Assembly (NCBI RefSeq): GCF_008633915.1
Contig: NZ_VJNV01000015.1
Location: 1-64,000, forward strand
DNA: 64,000 nt
Direction of reading: 5' to 3'
DNA from: Campylobacter sp. LR291e
GTDB lineage: Bacteria; Campylobacterota; Campylobacteria; Campylobacterales; Campylobacteraceae
The position numbers and the translations under genes were made by a program. Positions 10,412-18,997 of this stretch are shown piece by piece (within the stretch, counting starts at the first letter, position 1; each line of letters begins with the position of its first letter). The notes beneath the pieces are model-generated. The model saw only the letters and a list, made by a program, of their open reading frames with translations. It searched no databases and was not told where the DNA came from.

Positions 10412-10807
10412 ATGATGAATGATATTATTTCAGATTCACTTACTCGTATTAGAAATGCAAGTTTAAGAAGACTTGAAACTACTAAACTTTTACATTCTAA
10501 GGTTGTGGAAGCTTTAGTTGGCATTTTTCAAACAAAGGGCTATATTGAAAGTTTTTCTGTAATAGAAGAAGATAAAAAGAAATTTATTAGCGTTGTTTTA
10601 AAATACGATGAAAAAGGCAAAAGCGTTATTAATGAGATTAAAAGAATTTCAAAGCCTGGTCGTCGCGTTTATAAGGGTAAGGAAGATATTAAAAGATTTA
10701 AAAATGGTTATGGTACTATCGTAGTTAGCACAAGTCATGGCGTTTTGGCAAATGATGAAGCGTTTAAGGCTGGTGTTGGTGGCGAAATTTTATGTACCAT
10801 TTGGTAA
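10412..10807 (+). CDS. rpsH: 30S ribosomal protein S8
   Basis: S8 is a primary 16S rRNA binder and in E. coli a translational repressor of the spc operon. The 131-residue product shows the conserved [12 protein letters not shown]-terminus. A 62-base spacer separates it from rplF, the longest gap in this ribosomal cluster. Confidence 0.97.
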   Translation: MMNDIISDSLTRIRNASLRRLETTKLLHSKVVEALVGIFQTKGYIESFSVIEEDKKKFISVVLKYDEKGKSVINEIKRISKPGRRVYKGKEDIKRFKNGYGTIVVSTSHGVLANDEAFKAGVGGEILCTIW

Positions 10808-10869
10808 GATAATGCTTTTTATGGCATTGGGTATTTTTAAGATATCCTAGACAAGTAAAAAGGAAAAAA

Positions 10870-11409
10870 ATGTCTCGTATAGGAAAACAACCCATAAATA
10901 TTCCTTCTGGGGTTGAAGTAAAATTAGAAGGAACCTTGCTTAAATTTAAAAAAGGGAATTTAGCAAAAGAATTAGACACAAAGGCTAATGTAAATGTTGA
11001 GTTAAAAGATGGCAATACGCTTATTTTTACTTCAAAAGGAGATGATAGGCAAAGTAGGGCTTATTGGGGAACTTATAGGGCATTAGCTTATAATGTAGTT
11101 ATTGGTTTAACTCAAGGTTTTTCAAAAACACTTGAAATAAATGGGGTTGGTTACAAGGCTACTTTAAAAGGTAAAATTTTAGAATTAAGTCTTGGTTTTT
11201 CACACCCTATAAATTTTGCTATACCTGAGGGTATTGAGATTGTAGTTGATAAAAATAATGTTATTGTAAAGGGAAGTGATAAACAAGTAGTAGGACAAGT
11301 TGCTGCTCAAATCCGTGAATTTAGACCACCTGAGCCGTATAAAGGAAAAGGCGTTAAATATGCTGATGAACGCATTATACGCAAAGCTGGTAAGACATCT
11401 AAAAAGTAA
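10870..11409 (+). CDS. rplF: 50S ribosomal protein L6
   Basis: L6 is located near the factor-binding site of the 50S subunit. The 179-residue product starts [17 protein letters not shown] and ends in the conserved [14 protein letters not shown] motif. The start follows AAAAAGGAAAAAA. Confidence 0.98.
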   Translation: MSRIGKQPINIPSGVEVKLEGTLLKFKKGNLAKELDTKANVNVELKDGNTLIFTSKGDDRQSRAYWGTYRALAYNVVIGLTQGFSKTLEINGVGYKATLKGKILELSLGFSHPINFAIPEGIEIVVDKNNVIVKGSDKQVVGQVAAQIREFRPPEPYKGKGVKYADERIIRKAGKTSKK

Positions 11410-11418
11410 GGATAGATA

Positions 11419-11775
11419 ATGAGAGCAAATGTATTAAAAAGAAAATTAAATTTGAAAATTAAGAGAAAAAAACGAATTCGTGCGAAAATTTCAGGTTGTG
11501 ATACCACTCCTAGAATTTCTGTATTTAAATCTAATAGAACTCTTTATATTCAAGCAATAGATGATACAAAGGCCATTACTTTAGCTGCTGTTGATGGTAA
11601 AAAAGTTGGAGTTAAGGCAAATAAAGAAGGTGCTAAAAAAATAGCTAGTGAGTTTGCAAAAATTTTAAAAGACAAAAAGATAGAAAAGGCTATTTTTGAT
11701 AGAAATGGTTATGTATATCATGGTGTTATTGCAACCTTGGCTGATTCTTTAAGAGAAAATGGCATTAGGCTATAA
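11419..11775 (+). CDS. rplR: 50S ribosomal protein L18
   Basis: L18 mediates attachment of 5S rRNA to the large subunit. The 118 residues include the basic N-terminus and the conserved [18 protein letters not shown]-type C-terminal motif. Nine bases separate it from rpsE. Confidence 0.97.
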   Translation: MRANVLKRKLNLKIKRKKRIRAKISGCDTTPRISVFKSNRTLYIQAIDDTKAITLAAVDGKKVGVKANKEGAKKIASEFAKILKDKKIEKAIFDRNGYVYHGVIATLADSLRENGIRL

Positions 11776-11784
11776 GGAGAGAAT

Positions 11785-12228
11785 ATGGAAAAATACAATA
11801 AAGAAGAATTTGAAGAAGTAATTGTTGATATAGGCAGAGTTACAAAGGTTGTTAAGGGTGGTAGAAGATTTCGTTTTACAGCCTTGGTAATTATAGGCAA
11901 TAGAAAGGGCTTAGTAGGCGTTGGTTATGGTAAGGCAAAGGAGGTACCTGATGCTATTCGCAAGGCCGTAGATGATGCCTTTAAAAATTTAGTAGAAGTA
12001 AAAACAAAGGGTTATACAATAGCACACGAAGTAGAAGTAAAATATAATGCAAGTAGAATTTTACTTAAACCAGCTAGTGAAGGTACTGGGGTAATTGCTG
12101 GTGGTTCTACTCGTCCTATAGTTGAACTTGCAGGTATTAAGGATATTTTAACTAAATCGCTTGGGTCAAATAATTCAGCAAATGTAGTTCGTGCAACTAT
12201 AAAAGCTTTAACAATGCTAAAAGGATAG
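11785..12228 (+). CDS. rpsE: 30S ribosomal protein S5
   Basis: S5 contributes to translational accuracy at the mRNA entry side. The 147-residue product has the double-stranded RNA-binding type N-terminal domain ([18 protein letters not shown]) and the [14 protein letters not shown] motif. The start follows AAGGAGAGAAT. Confidence 0.98.
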   Translation: MEKYNKEEFEEVIVDIGRVTKVVKGGRRFRFTALVIIGNRKGLVGVGYGKAKEVPDAIRKAVDDAFKNLVEVKTKGYTIAHEVEVKYNASRILLKPASEGTGVIAGGSTRPIVELAGIKDILTKSLGSNNSANVVRATIKALTMLKG

Positions 12229-12231
12229 ATA

Positions 12232-12624
12232 ATGAATTTAACAAAAGCAGTAGGCTCAACACATAAAACAAAAAGAGTAGGTCGTGGTCAAGGAAGTGGT
12301 ATGGGTAAAACTTCCACCCGTGGAGGCAAGGGACAAACTGCAAGAAAGGGCTATAACGCAAAAAGAGGTTTTGAAGGTGGACAACAACCTTTACAAAGAA
12401 GATTGCCAAAGGTAGGCTTTAGTTCAAAAATCGAAAAACCTTATGTTATAAATGTTGAAAGAATAGTAGCTATAAAGGATTTAAACGAGATTACAATTGA
12501 AAGTATTAAAGGCGTACATAAACTTTCAAAATCTGTTTCAAAGATTAAACTTATAGGTGCTAGTGCAAGGAATTTAGTCTCAAAAATTAAAAATGAAAAT
12601 ATAACACTTAGTGGTGTAAAATAA
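12232..12624 (+). CDS. rplO: 50S ribosomal protein L15
   Basis: L15 is a late-assembly 50S protein. The 130-residue product has the long Gly/Arg/Lys-rich N-terminal extension ([18 protein letters not shown]) and the RRLPKVGF motif. The C-terminal part is short for the family. Its last base overlaps the secY start. Confidence 0.96.
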   Translation: MNLTKAVGSTHKTKRVGRGQGSGMGKTSTRGGKGQTARKGYNAKRGFEGGQQPLQRRLPKVGFSSKIEKPYVINVERIVAIKDLNEITIESIKGVHKLSKSVSKIKLIGASARNLVSKIKNENITLSGVK

Positions 12625-13889
12625 TGAATAAAGCATTGACGAATAAAATTTTAATAACCTTGGCATTTTTATTCGCTTATAGGGTGCTAGCTTATGTGCC
12701 TGTTCCTGGCGTCAATGCTGATGTTATTGCCGAATTTTTTAACACTAATCAAAACAACGCCCTAGGCTTGTTTAATGTCTTTAGTGGAGGGGCAGCCGAA
12801 CGTTTTTCTATTATCTCTCTTGGCATTATGCCTTATATCACAGCATCCATTATCATGGAGCTTTTAGCAGCTACCTTTCCAAATATAGGCAAAATGAAAA
12901 AGGAAAGAGATAGCATACAAAAATATATGCAAATAATTCGTTATGCAACCATTCTCATTACCTTTATTCAAAGTATAGGCGTGGCTATTGGTTTGCAAGG
13001 CTTACATGGACGTGGTGGGGCCGGTGCTATTATGGTAGAAGATATTAATGTATTTATTGCACTTTGTGCTATATCTATGTTAGCAGGTACCATGCTTTTA
13101 ATGTGGCTAGGTGAACAAATTACACAAAAAGGCGTGGGTAATGGTATTTCTTTAATCATCTTTGCAGGTATAGTTTCAGCCATTCCTTCGGCTATCTCAA
13201 ACACAGTTGGACAAATAAATTCAGGCGAAATGAATTTCTTAACTGCCTTTATAATCTTACTTTTAATTCTTGTTACAATAGGTGTTATCATCTTTGTAGA
13301 ACTTGGAGAAAGACGTATTCCTATATCATATTCTCGCAAGGTGGTTATGCAAAATCAAAATAAACGTATTATGAATTACATTCCTATTAAGGTAAATTTA
13401 AGTGGGGTTATCCCTCCTATTTTCGCAAGTGCTATTTTAATGTTTCCAACTACCATTTTACAAACTAGCACGAACGAATATATATTAGCCATTAATGATT
13501 TTTTAAATCCTAATAGCTATGTTTTCAATCTTTTAACCTTTTTGTTTGTGATTTTCTTTGCGTATTTTTATGCTTCTATAGTATTTAACGCTAAGGACAT
13601 AGCAGAAAATCTTAAAAAACAAGGTGGTTTTATACCAGGCATTAGACCAGGCGAAGGAACTGCACATTATTTAAACGAGGTAGCCTCTCGCCTTACGCTT
13701 TCTGGTTCTATTTACCTTGGGCTTGTTTCAACTCTTCCTTGGGTCTTAGTAAAATTTATGGGCGTGCCTTTTTATTTTGGTGGCACATCTGTTTTAATAG
13801 TAGTACAAGTAGCACTTGATACAATGAGAAAAATAGAAGCTCAAATTTATATGAGTAAATATCAAACACTTTCTGCTGTAGGGCTTTAA
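12624..13889 (+). CDS. secY: Protein translocase channel subunit SecY
   Basis: SecY forms the membrane channel for protein export with SecE and SecG (secG lies at 28923-29297). The 421-residue protein shows about ten membrane-spanning segments, the plug-region sequence LGIMPYITASIIMEL, and the cytoplasmic loop motif GGFIPGIRPGEGTA. In C. jejuni map follows secY. Here the next readable gene, 60 bases later, is a Fic gene, so the usual tail of the operon is interrupted. Confidence 0.98.
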   Translation: MNKALTNKILITLAFLFAYRVLAYVPVPGVNADVIAEFFNTNQNNALGLFNVFSGGAAERFSIISLGIMPYITASIIMELLAATFPNIGKMKKERDSIQKYMQIIRYATILITFIQSIGVAIGLQGLHGRGGAGAIMVEDINVFIALCAISMLAGTMLLMWLGEQITQKGVGNGISLIIFAGIVSAIPSAISNTVGQINSGEMNFLTAFIILLLILVTIGVIIFVELGERRIPISYSRKVVMQNQNKRIMNYIPIKVNLSGVIPPIFASAILMFPTTILQTSTNEYILAINDFLNPNSYVFNLLTFLFVIFFAYFYASIVFNAKDIAENLKKQGGFIPGIRPGEGTAHYLNEVASRLTLSGSIYLGLVSTLPWVLVKFMGVPFYFGGTSVLIVVQVALDTMRKIEAQIYMSKYQTLSAVGL

Positions 13890-13948
13890 GTCTTACAGCT
13901 TTTTAAAGTGAAATTTAATCAAAATACTTACTTGATTTATGCCTAAGA

Positions 13949-14608
13949 ATGGCTTATCACAGCATTGGCATAGAGGGCAATACCCTAAGTTATACCCAGT
14001 GTAAATCAATCATTTTAAATAATTACATTCTAAGAGCTGTAAAAGAAAGAGAATTTTACGAAGTAAGAAACTATAAAAATCTTTTGCCAAAATTCATAGA
14101 AAATTTAAAACATTATAAAAAACTTGATAATGAACTTATAAAAGAATTTTATTATTTTATTATACAAGATTTGATAGACAATAATGGGCAATTTAAAAAA
14201 ATAGAAAATGTCATTATAGGGACGAATTTTGAACCGACAAAGCCTTATTTAGTGCCAATCCAACTTAAAGATTTAATAGACAATTTATATTATAAATTTG
14301 ACCTAGCAAAAAATGATGACGACAAAACAAAAGCTATTTTAGAAAGCCACATTAACTTTGAAAGAATTCACCCATTTAGCGATGGCAATGGTAGAATTGG
14401 CAGACTCTTAATGGTTTATTCTTGTTTAGAACAAAATTTAAGCCCTATTATTGTGCCCCAAGAAGAAAAAGAAAGATATATAGCATATTTAAGAGAAGAA
14501 AATATAAAAGACTTTTTAAACTTTGCTAAAAAACTTCAAGTTCTTGAAAAAGAGAGATTTGAAAAATTTATAAAATTATTAAAGCCCAAAAAAGTACGAA
14601 AAAAATAA
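13949..14608 (+). CDS. Fic-domain protein, probably missing its 5' end
   Basis: Fic enzymes usually transfer AMP from ATP onto target proteins. Seen: the catalytic motif HPFSDGNGRIGR near residues 138-149 and, at the very N-terminus, SIGIEGN, matching the inhibitory [S/T]xxxE[G/N] motif of self-inhibited Fic proteins. The 219-aa frame stays open upstream to a TAA at 13916 and reads LCLRMAYHSIGIEGN, which resembles the interior of longer Fic proteins. No good start codon or ribosome binding site precedes the ATG at 13949. I infer that the gene was truncated at its 5' end next to secY. It may be expressed only by read-through from the spc operon. The catalytic core looks intact. Confidence 0.8.
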   Translation: MAYHSIGIEGNTLSYTQCKSIILNNYILRAVKEREFYEVRNYKNLLPKFIENLKHYKKLDNELIKEFYYFIIQDLIDNNGQFKKIENVIIGTNFEPTKPYLVPIQLKDLIDNLYYKFDLAKNDDDKTKAILESHINFERIHPFSDGNGRIGRLLMVYSCLEQNLSPIIVPQEEKERYIAYLREENIKDFLNFAKKLQVLEKERFEKFIKLLKPKKVRKK

Positions 14609-14617
14609 AAACTTTTT

Positions 14618-14623
14618 ATATAA
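14618..14623 (+). promoter_or_regulatory. Candidate -10 element after the Fic gene
   Basis: TATAAT in a T-rich context, 34 bases before the ATG of the small broken gene at 14657. No -35 is evident, which is normal for Campylobacter promoters. Confidence 0.4.
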
Positions 14624-14656
14624 TATTAAAAATATAAAAAATGCGAAATAAGATAA

Positions 14657-14893
14657 ATGAAATATATATTAAAAAATAAAGACATTGATATTTTAGAATT
14701 TGAAGTTAGTGTTCAATAAACAGGCATTGATAGATATAAACATGTAATTGATAGTTTTTTAATAATAAATGAAAAAATGCTCCCACTTTCTTTTAATCTT
14801 AAACAACATGAAAAATTTAAGCTTAATGATGAATGGTTTTTTGGCTTTGAAAGATTAATTAAAAAACAAGCTAGTTTAGACACTAAGCTTTAA
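14657..14893 (+). pseudogene. Small gene broken by one in-frame stop
   Basis: The frame starts MKYILKNKDIDILEFEVSVQ, meets TAA at 14717-14719, then continues in the same frame as TGIDRYKHVIDSFL and on to a TAA at 14891-14893. The whole would be 78 codons. A single C-to-T change (CAA to TAA) would explain the stop. I do not recognise the family. The opening MKYxLxNKxI resembles the short partner gene found before HipA-like kinases in some bacteria, but no kinase follows here. It may be a leftover of a two-gene module. Confidence 0.6.
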
Positions 14894-14923
14894 AAAATAA
14901 AGTTAAAAGACGATAGAATTATG

Positions 14924-14939
14924 TTTTTTTTTTTTTTTT
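14924..14939 (+). repeat. Poly-T tract (16 T) next to a promoter
   Basis: Sixteen consecutive T residues lie two bases upstream of the -10-like TACAAT at 14942. Homopolymers of this length are prone to slippage, and here a length change would alter promoter geometry. Confidence 0.85.
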
Positions 14940-14941
14940 GA

Positions 14942-14947
14942 TACAAT
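14942..14947 (+). promoter_or_regulatory. -10 element of the phase-variable SGNH-like gene
   Basis: TACAAT, 24 bases before the ATG at 14972, directly downstream of the poly-T tract. The ribosome binding site is AAAAAGGATAAAC. Confidence 0.5.
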
Positions 14948-14971
14948 AGCCAAAACTTAAAAAGGATAAAC

Positions 14972-16538
14972 ATGGATATAGTCTTACTTGGAGGAAGTAA
15001 TTCGGTAATGGTCGACGGACTTCAACTTGGCATAAAAGAAGAAGTTACGGCTATGGGGGGGGGTCTTTCATAATTTTGGCCTTGGGTCTTGTACTGCACT
15101 ACAAAACTTATATGAGAGTAAAAGAAATCAAAAAATTTTAGAACAAGCTTCTTTAGTTATTACAGAAAGCAATATAAACGAAATTTGTAATAATTTGGAA
15201 CCTTATCATAAATTACCATTTAAGCTTATAAATAGGGATTTAAAACTGCATTATGAAAATTTATATAGCTTAAATACAAAGATTTTAATACTAATTTTAC
15301 CCTTATGGCGTGGAGAGTGTAATATAATAGACAATCTACATAAACACTATGCTAGCCATTTTGGTTTTAATATAATAGATATTAAAAAATATTATGAAAA
15401 CAATAAAATAAGTGATTTTGGTAAGTCTTATGGAGTTCACCAAGCAGGTAGTTTAATGCGTGAGATTGGAAAAAATATAATTAAAAACTTAAATAATTTT
15501 TCTTATCCAAAGAAAGATATAAAAACTAAAAATACCAAATTTGAGATAGTTAAACCAAGTGAAATGAAGCTAATAAAGGGAGATTTAGAAGAAATAAATA
15601 TATCTAATTCTATGTTTAATGAAACTTGTTATAGATTAAATAAGGATACTATTTTACAATTTGATGAAAGATATAAGGGATTAAAGCTTATAGGGATTCA
15701 TTCTTGGTTAAATGGTAAAAATTTAAATCTTGATTTTAATGTAAAAAATTTTACAGAATGTAGAATTAATTACTCAAGTATAATTTTAGAAAACAAAGAT
15801 ATAAACATTAGCAAGGGGCTTCCCTTTATGAATATATTTATAGAGATACAAAAAAATTTTATTATAGATGAAAAAAGTATTGTAAAAATCAACTATGAAG
15901 ACTTTGTAAGTGAAATTCACCATATCACTACAGTATGGCTTGAAAATGCAAAATGCCATAAATATGCTGACATAATAGCTTTTTTTCTAGTTGAAAATGA
16001 AGAAGATGAAAAGAATTTTAACTTTGATGAGTTAAATACTTATAGTATCTTAATAGACAAAAAATACGATTTTACTCATATTATGCCTAATATACTCTTA
16101 CTTATAAAAGATTTTAATCAATACGCACAAATGGTTAAGAATAAAGCCTTAAAGCCCTTGCAAGATGAAAACATAAAATTAAAAAATGAACTTAGTCTTT
16201 GCGAGGGTCCTGCTTGTACTAGGGTTAAAAATCACCTTTGTTATAAATTTGGAAAAGCTATTATTATAAATTCAAAATCCTTTATGGGTCTTATTAGATT
16301 ACCCTTTGTATTATCTTACATAAACGAAGAACATAAAAAAAATTTAAAGATAAATTTAACACCACTTGAAAAATGCAGAGATTATAAAGAAAGTTTAAAG
16401 ATTAAAAATTATCTATCTTATAAGTTAGGGGATAGTTTTATAAAACATTATAAAAAATGGTATAAGGGTGGATTAATTAAATTTTATTTTGAGGCCAAAA
16501 GGCTCGAAAGAGAATTTAAAAAACCTCTTTCCAGATGA
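14972..16538 (+). CDS. Phase-variable SGNH/GDSL-like protein, currently out of frame
   Basis: Translation starts MDIVLLGGSNSVMVDGLQ; GGSNS sits where SGNH esterases carry block I (GDSxS). After 28 codons it enters a run of nine G (15055-15063) and stops at TAA 15071-15073. With eight or eleven G the frame continues as FHNFGLGSCTALQNLYE to the TGA at 16536, giving about 521 aa. The downstream part is open from before 15195 and contains LILPLWRGECN and GVHQAGSLMREIG, whose His could be the block-V catalytic residue. The gene is therefore a contingency locus in the OFF state, though reads may be mixed. Function is not known. A Campylobacter surface or invasion protein such as the poly-G gene cipA is a possible relative, but I cannot confirm it. 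Confidence 0.75.
15055..15063 (+). repeat. Poly-G phase-variation tract (9 G)
   Basis: Nine consecutive G, including the G of an ATG codon, lie inside the SGNH-like gene. In this AT-rich genome such a tract is exceptional and is the classic Campylobacter slipped-strand switch. Nine gives a frameshift; eight or eleven would restore the full frame. Confidence 0.93.
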
Positions 16539-16618
16539 CTGCGGCACATACTAAAATCAAGTGCTCTGCTGTGTTCCCACCCTGAAGCTGTGCTTAAAAA
16601 TAATATTGCACAGGTCTG
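16530..16618 (-). ncRNA. ffs: Signal recognition particle RNA (4.5S)
   Basis: On the minus strand the core reads TTCAGG-GTG-GGAA-CAC-AGCAGA. This is the SRP domain IV hairpin with GGAA tetraloop, GUG/CAC stem and the symmetric CAGG/AGCA loop that binds Ffh. Flanking GCUU/GAGC extends the helix, and AGACCUGUGC at the 5' side can pair with the 3' side. The ends are approximate. The 3' end runs into the last codons of the convergent SGNH-like gene (stop at 16538). Confidence 0.85.
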
Positions 16619-16633
16619 AAAAAAGGCGAAAGA

Positions 16634-16639
16634 ATTATA
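16634..16639 (-). promoter_or_regulatory. -10 element for the SRP RNA
   Basis: TATAAT on the minus strand, 15 bases before the first mature-like residues of the SRP RNA, within a T-rich stretch. Confidence 0.55.
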
Positions 16640-16763
16640 ACAAAAAAAGCTTGTTAAAAATTTAAACTAAAAATTTTTATTATAAGCTTTAATTTTGTAA
16701 TAATTTTAAGAAATTTTAATTTTACTTAAATTTCATCTTGCATTTTTTGTATACAATCACTTT

Positions 16764-16842
16764 GTAGCTATAAAAGGCTCCCTACTTTGATTCTAATCCC
16801 CCTACGTGAATAGGGTGACTTTTTAGTTGCTACTTTTATCTT
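16764..16842 (+). ncRNA. Candidate small RNA with its own promoter and terminator
   Basis: A good -10 (TACAAT within TATACAAT, 16752-16757) lies six bases before GTAGC at 16764. The transcript can form a closing helix between GTAGCTATAAAAG and CTTTTTAGTTGCTAC, enclosing a hairpin CCCTACGTGAATAGGG. GCTAC is followed by TTTTATCTT, like an intrinsic terminator. There are two C-rich segments, CTCCCTAC and ATCCCCCTAC, and AGGG could pair with either. No reading frame of note is present. The predicted length is about 79 nt. The family is unknown. The rest of the gap 16640-16857 shows only AT-rich DNA. Confidence 0.55.
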
Positions 16843-16857
16843 AAAATCAAAATGTGC

Positions 16858-17496
16858 TTACAAGGTCTGTATAAATTTAACAGCCTCGTAAACATTAGTC
16901 TTTATAATATCTGTATATTCTTTAAGCTCGTTTTCGCTTTCATAACCACAACTAATGGCTACAATCTCAATCCTAGCAGCCCTTGCAGCCATTATATCAA
17001 GCTTTGTATCACCTATCATAAAGGCATTTTCTTTGTCTTTGTTTAAAGCACTTAATGCCTTTAAAATAGGCTGTGCACTTGGTTTTGGCTTGTCAACGTC
17101 TTCTCTTCCTATGATAGCCTTAAAAAAGTTTCTAATCCCTAAATGTTCAAGTAGTGGTGATATAAAGGCACTTCCTTTTGTACTAACTATAGCTAGGTCG
17201 CTAAACCCACAAGCTAAGCTTAATGCCTCTTTTACAAGTGGTAAAAGCGTGGTTTGTTCTAAATAAATTTCTTTATAACGACTTCTATAAGTACTTATAA
17301 AAAGCTGTGCTAAATCCTTTCTTTGAGTAAGCTGTATAAACATTTCATCTAAGGGAAATCCTATTAATTGCTTAATATCACTTTGGCTTGGCTTGGTTAA
17401 AGAAAGTTTTTCAAAGGCATAGTAAAAAGAAGCCAAGATGGCAGGAGTTGAATCAATCAAAGTGCCATCAAGGTCAAATAAAATTATTTTTTGCAT
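16858..17496 (-). CDS. HAD-family phosphatase (phosphoglycolate phosphatase type)
   Basis: The 212-residue protein begins [16 protein letters not shown], the HAD motif I with the nucleophile Asp. Motif II Ser/Thr lies near AIVSTKG, and the later KPKP and GDTKLDI segments are motifs III and IV. Such enzymes remove phosphate from small molecules; 2-phosphoglycolate is the usual guess. Its ATG shares one base with the cadF stop (TAATG), so it is probably translated from the cadF message. The same order is known in C. jejuni (Cj1477c beside cadF). Confidence 0.88.
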   Translation of the reverse strand: MQKIILFDLDGTLIDSTPAILASFYYAFEKLSLTKPSQSDIKQLIGFPLDEMFIQLTQRKDLAQLFISTYRSRYKEIYLEQTTLLPLVKEALSLACGFSDLAIVSTKGSAFISPLLEHLGIRNFFKAIIGREDVDKPKPSAQPILKALSALNKDKENAFMIGDTKLDIMAARAARIEIVAISCGYESENELKEYTDIIKTNVYEAVKFIQTL

Positions 17497-18512
17497 TATT
17501 GTAAGAAGAATTTAGCTTCTACTCTTCTGTTATCAGCACGACCTTCTTCAGTATCATTACTTGAACGAGGTCTATCAGCTCCATAACCTACCACTTCTAT
17601 ACGCGATTTTTCCACGCCTTGTTTTTGAAGCTCATTAGCAACATTTTGTGCACGTTGTTCTGATAATTTTTGATTGTATGCTTTTGGACCTGTATTATCT
17701 GTATGTCCTTCTAGGCGAGTTTTATATTTTTTATGTTCATCTAAAATTTTTGCAACCCCATTAATTTGAGCTTGGAAAGATGGGTTAATACTAGCACTAT
17801 CAAGGCTAAAATGTCCTTCTAAAGAAATGGTTCTTTCACAACCATTTTCATCAAGCAAGGCATCTTCTCTTGGAACTGGGCAAGTTGATTTTGTCTCTTC
17901 TATTATAGGGACTACAACAGGGGTAGCTACAGGGGTGCTTTTAGAGATTTGTGCTACAGGCTTAGGAGAACTAACCGGTACAGGTTTAGAACTACCACCA
18001 TTAAAACCAAAACTAAGTCCTAAGGTTGAAACCCAGCTATGATTAGCGTAATTAAAGCTTATTTGATCCCTTGTTTCAAGTCTTAAAGCAAGAGAATCGC
18101 TAAGTCTATATTTAAGACCTATGCCGTATTGCCCAAAGCCATCATCATCATTTTCAAGCTGTGGATTAGAAATAGCTTCATATCCACCACCTAATAAGCC
18201 ATAAAGATAAAAGCTTTCACCTAAATCAGCACCTTTTATAAGATTTAAAAAGGTTCTTACTACTCTTGTACTATCGCCTATATCATCGTATTTTACGCGA
18301 GTATAATACTCAAAGCCAAGTTCAGCTTGGTCAATCCAAGCACCTTCATCAAAATGATAACCAAGTCTAATGCCAGGGGCAGCCCTATCTTGCATGTCTA
18401 AATTACCTTCAAAAACATTGTAATTTAATGTTGGAGTAATTTCAAATTTTACATTATTATCAGCTGCAAATAAGGCGCCTGCTAGACCAAGACACAAAAA
18501 TATCTTTTTCAT
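17496..18512 (-). CDS. cadF: Outer-membrane fibronectin-binding adhesin CadF
   Basis: CadF binds host fibronectin and belongs to the OmpA family. Seen: signal peptide [18 protein letters not shown], an eight-strand barrel-like region (about residues 20-180), a Pro/Val/Thr-rich linker with a Cys pair (CPVP...NGC) and a C-terminal OmpA peptidoglycan-binding domain with the typical GHTDNTG. The start at 18512 is preceded by AAAGGATATTTT; upstream in-frame codons have no better site. The length is 338 aa, longer than the about 319 aa of C. jejuni. The position of the known FRLS fibronectin-binding motif reads YRLS here (135-138). Confidence 0.93.
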   Translation of the reverse strand: MKKIFLCLGLAGALFAADNNVKFEITPTLNYNVFEGNLDMQDRAAPGIRLGYHFDEGAWIDQAELGFEYYTRVKYDDIGDSTRVVRTFLNLIKGADLGESFYLYGLLGGGYEAISNPQLENDDDGFGQYGIGLKYRLSDSLALRLETRDQISFNYANHSWVSTLGLSFGFNGGSSKPVPVSSPKPVAQISKSTPVATPVVVPIIEETKSTCPVPREDALLDENGCERTISLEGHFSLDSASINPSFQAQINGVAKILDEHKKYKTRLEGHTDNTGPKAYNQKLSEQRAQNVANELQKQGVEKSRIEVVGYGADRPRSSNDTEEGRADNRRVEAKFFLQ

Positions 18513-18547
18513 AAAATATCCTTTCTTATAAAATAAAAAACAAGATT

Positions 18548-18573
18548 GTAACATATTTTAAAAAATATGTTAC
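18548..18573 (-). terminator. Hairpin between rpsI and cadF
   Basis: GTAACATATTT/AAATATGTTAC forms a strong hairpin. On the minus strand it follows rpsI and is followed by AATCTTGTTTTTTATTTT, fitting an intrinsic terminator for rplM-rpsI. Its right arm plus the next bases (TTACAAT) also make a -10 for cadF, so the two signals may overlap. Confidence 0.5.
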
Positions 18574-18605
18574 TCAATTTGTGGATATTTAATGAGAATT
18601 TACTA

Positions 18606-18995
18606 TTAACGTTTAGAAAATTGAGGACTTCTACGGGCCTTTCTGCGTCCGTATTTTTTGCGTTCAACGCTTCTACTATCTCTTGTAAGCAAGCCTTGTG
18701 GTTTTAATAAATGCCTAAAATCTGCATCCATTAAGGCTAATGCCCTTGAAATTCCGTGTCTTAAAGCCTCTGCCTGGGCTGAATAACCACCACCAAAGGT
18801 AGTAGCACGAATATCCATAGAACTTTCTTGTTTTGTTACAAGTAGAGGCTGAACAACTTTGATTTTAATAGACTCATGCCCACCAAGCCAGGTATTTAAA
18901 TCAATACCATTTACGCTTATCTTACCACTTCCTGGTTTTATCCAAACCTTTGCTACGGCAGTTTTTCTTTTACCTGTTGCATATGTAGTTACCAT
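18606..18995 (-). CDS. rpsI: 30S ribosomal protein S9
   Basis: S9 has a C-terminal tail that reaches the P-site tRNA. The 129-residue product starts [18 protein letters not shown] and ends in the conserved basic tail [17 protein letters not shown]. It follows rplM by two bases, the usual pair. Confidence 0.98.
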   Translation of the reverse strand: MVTTYATGKRKTAVAKVWIKPGSGKISVNGIDLNTWLGGHESIKIKVVQPLLVTKQESSMDIRATTFGGGYSAQAEALRHGISRALALMDADFRHLLKPQGLLTRDSRSVERKKYGRRKARRSPQFSKR

Positions 18996-18997
18996 AA

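Noticed and set aside
10808-10869. Regulatory RNA in the 62-base gap before rplF
   Set aside because: Only a weak AATGC/GCATT hairpin; not convincing as a promoter or terminator.
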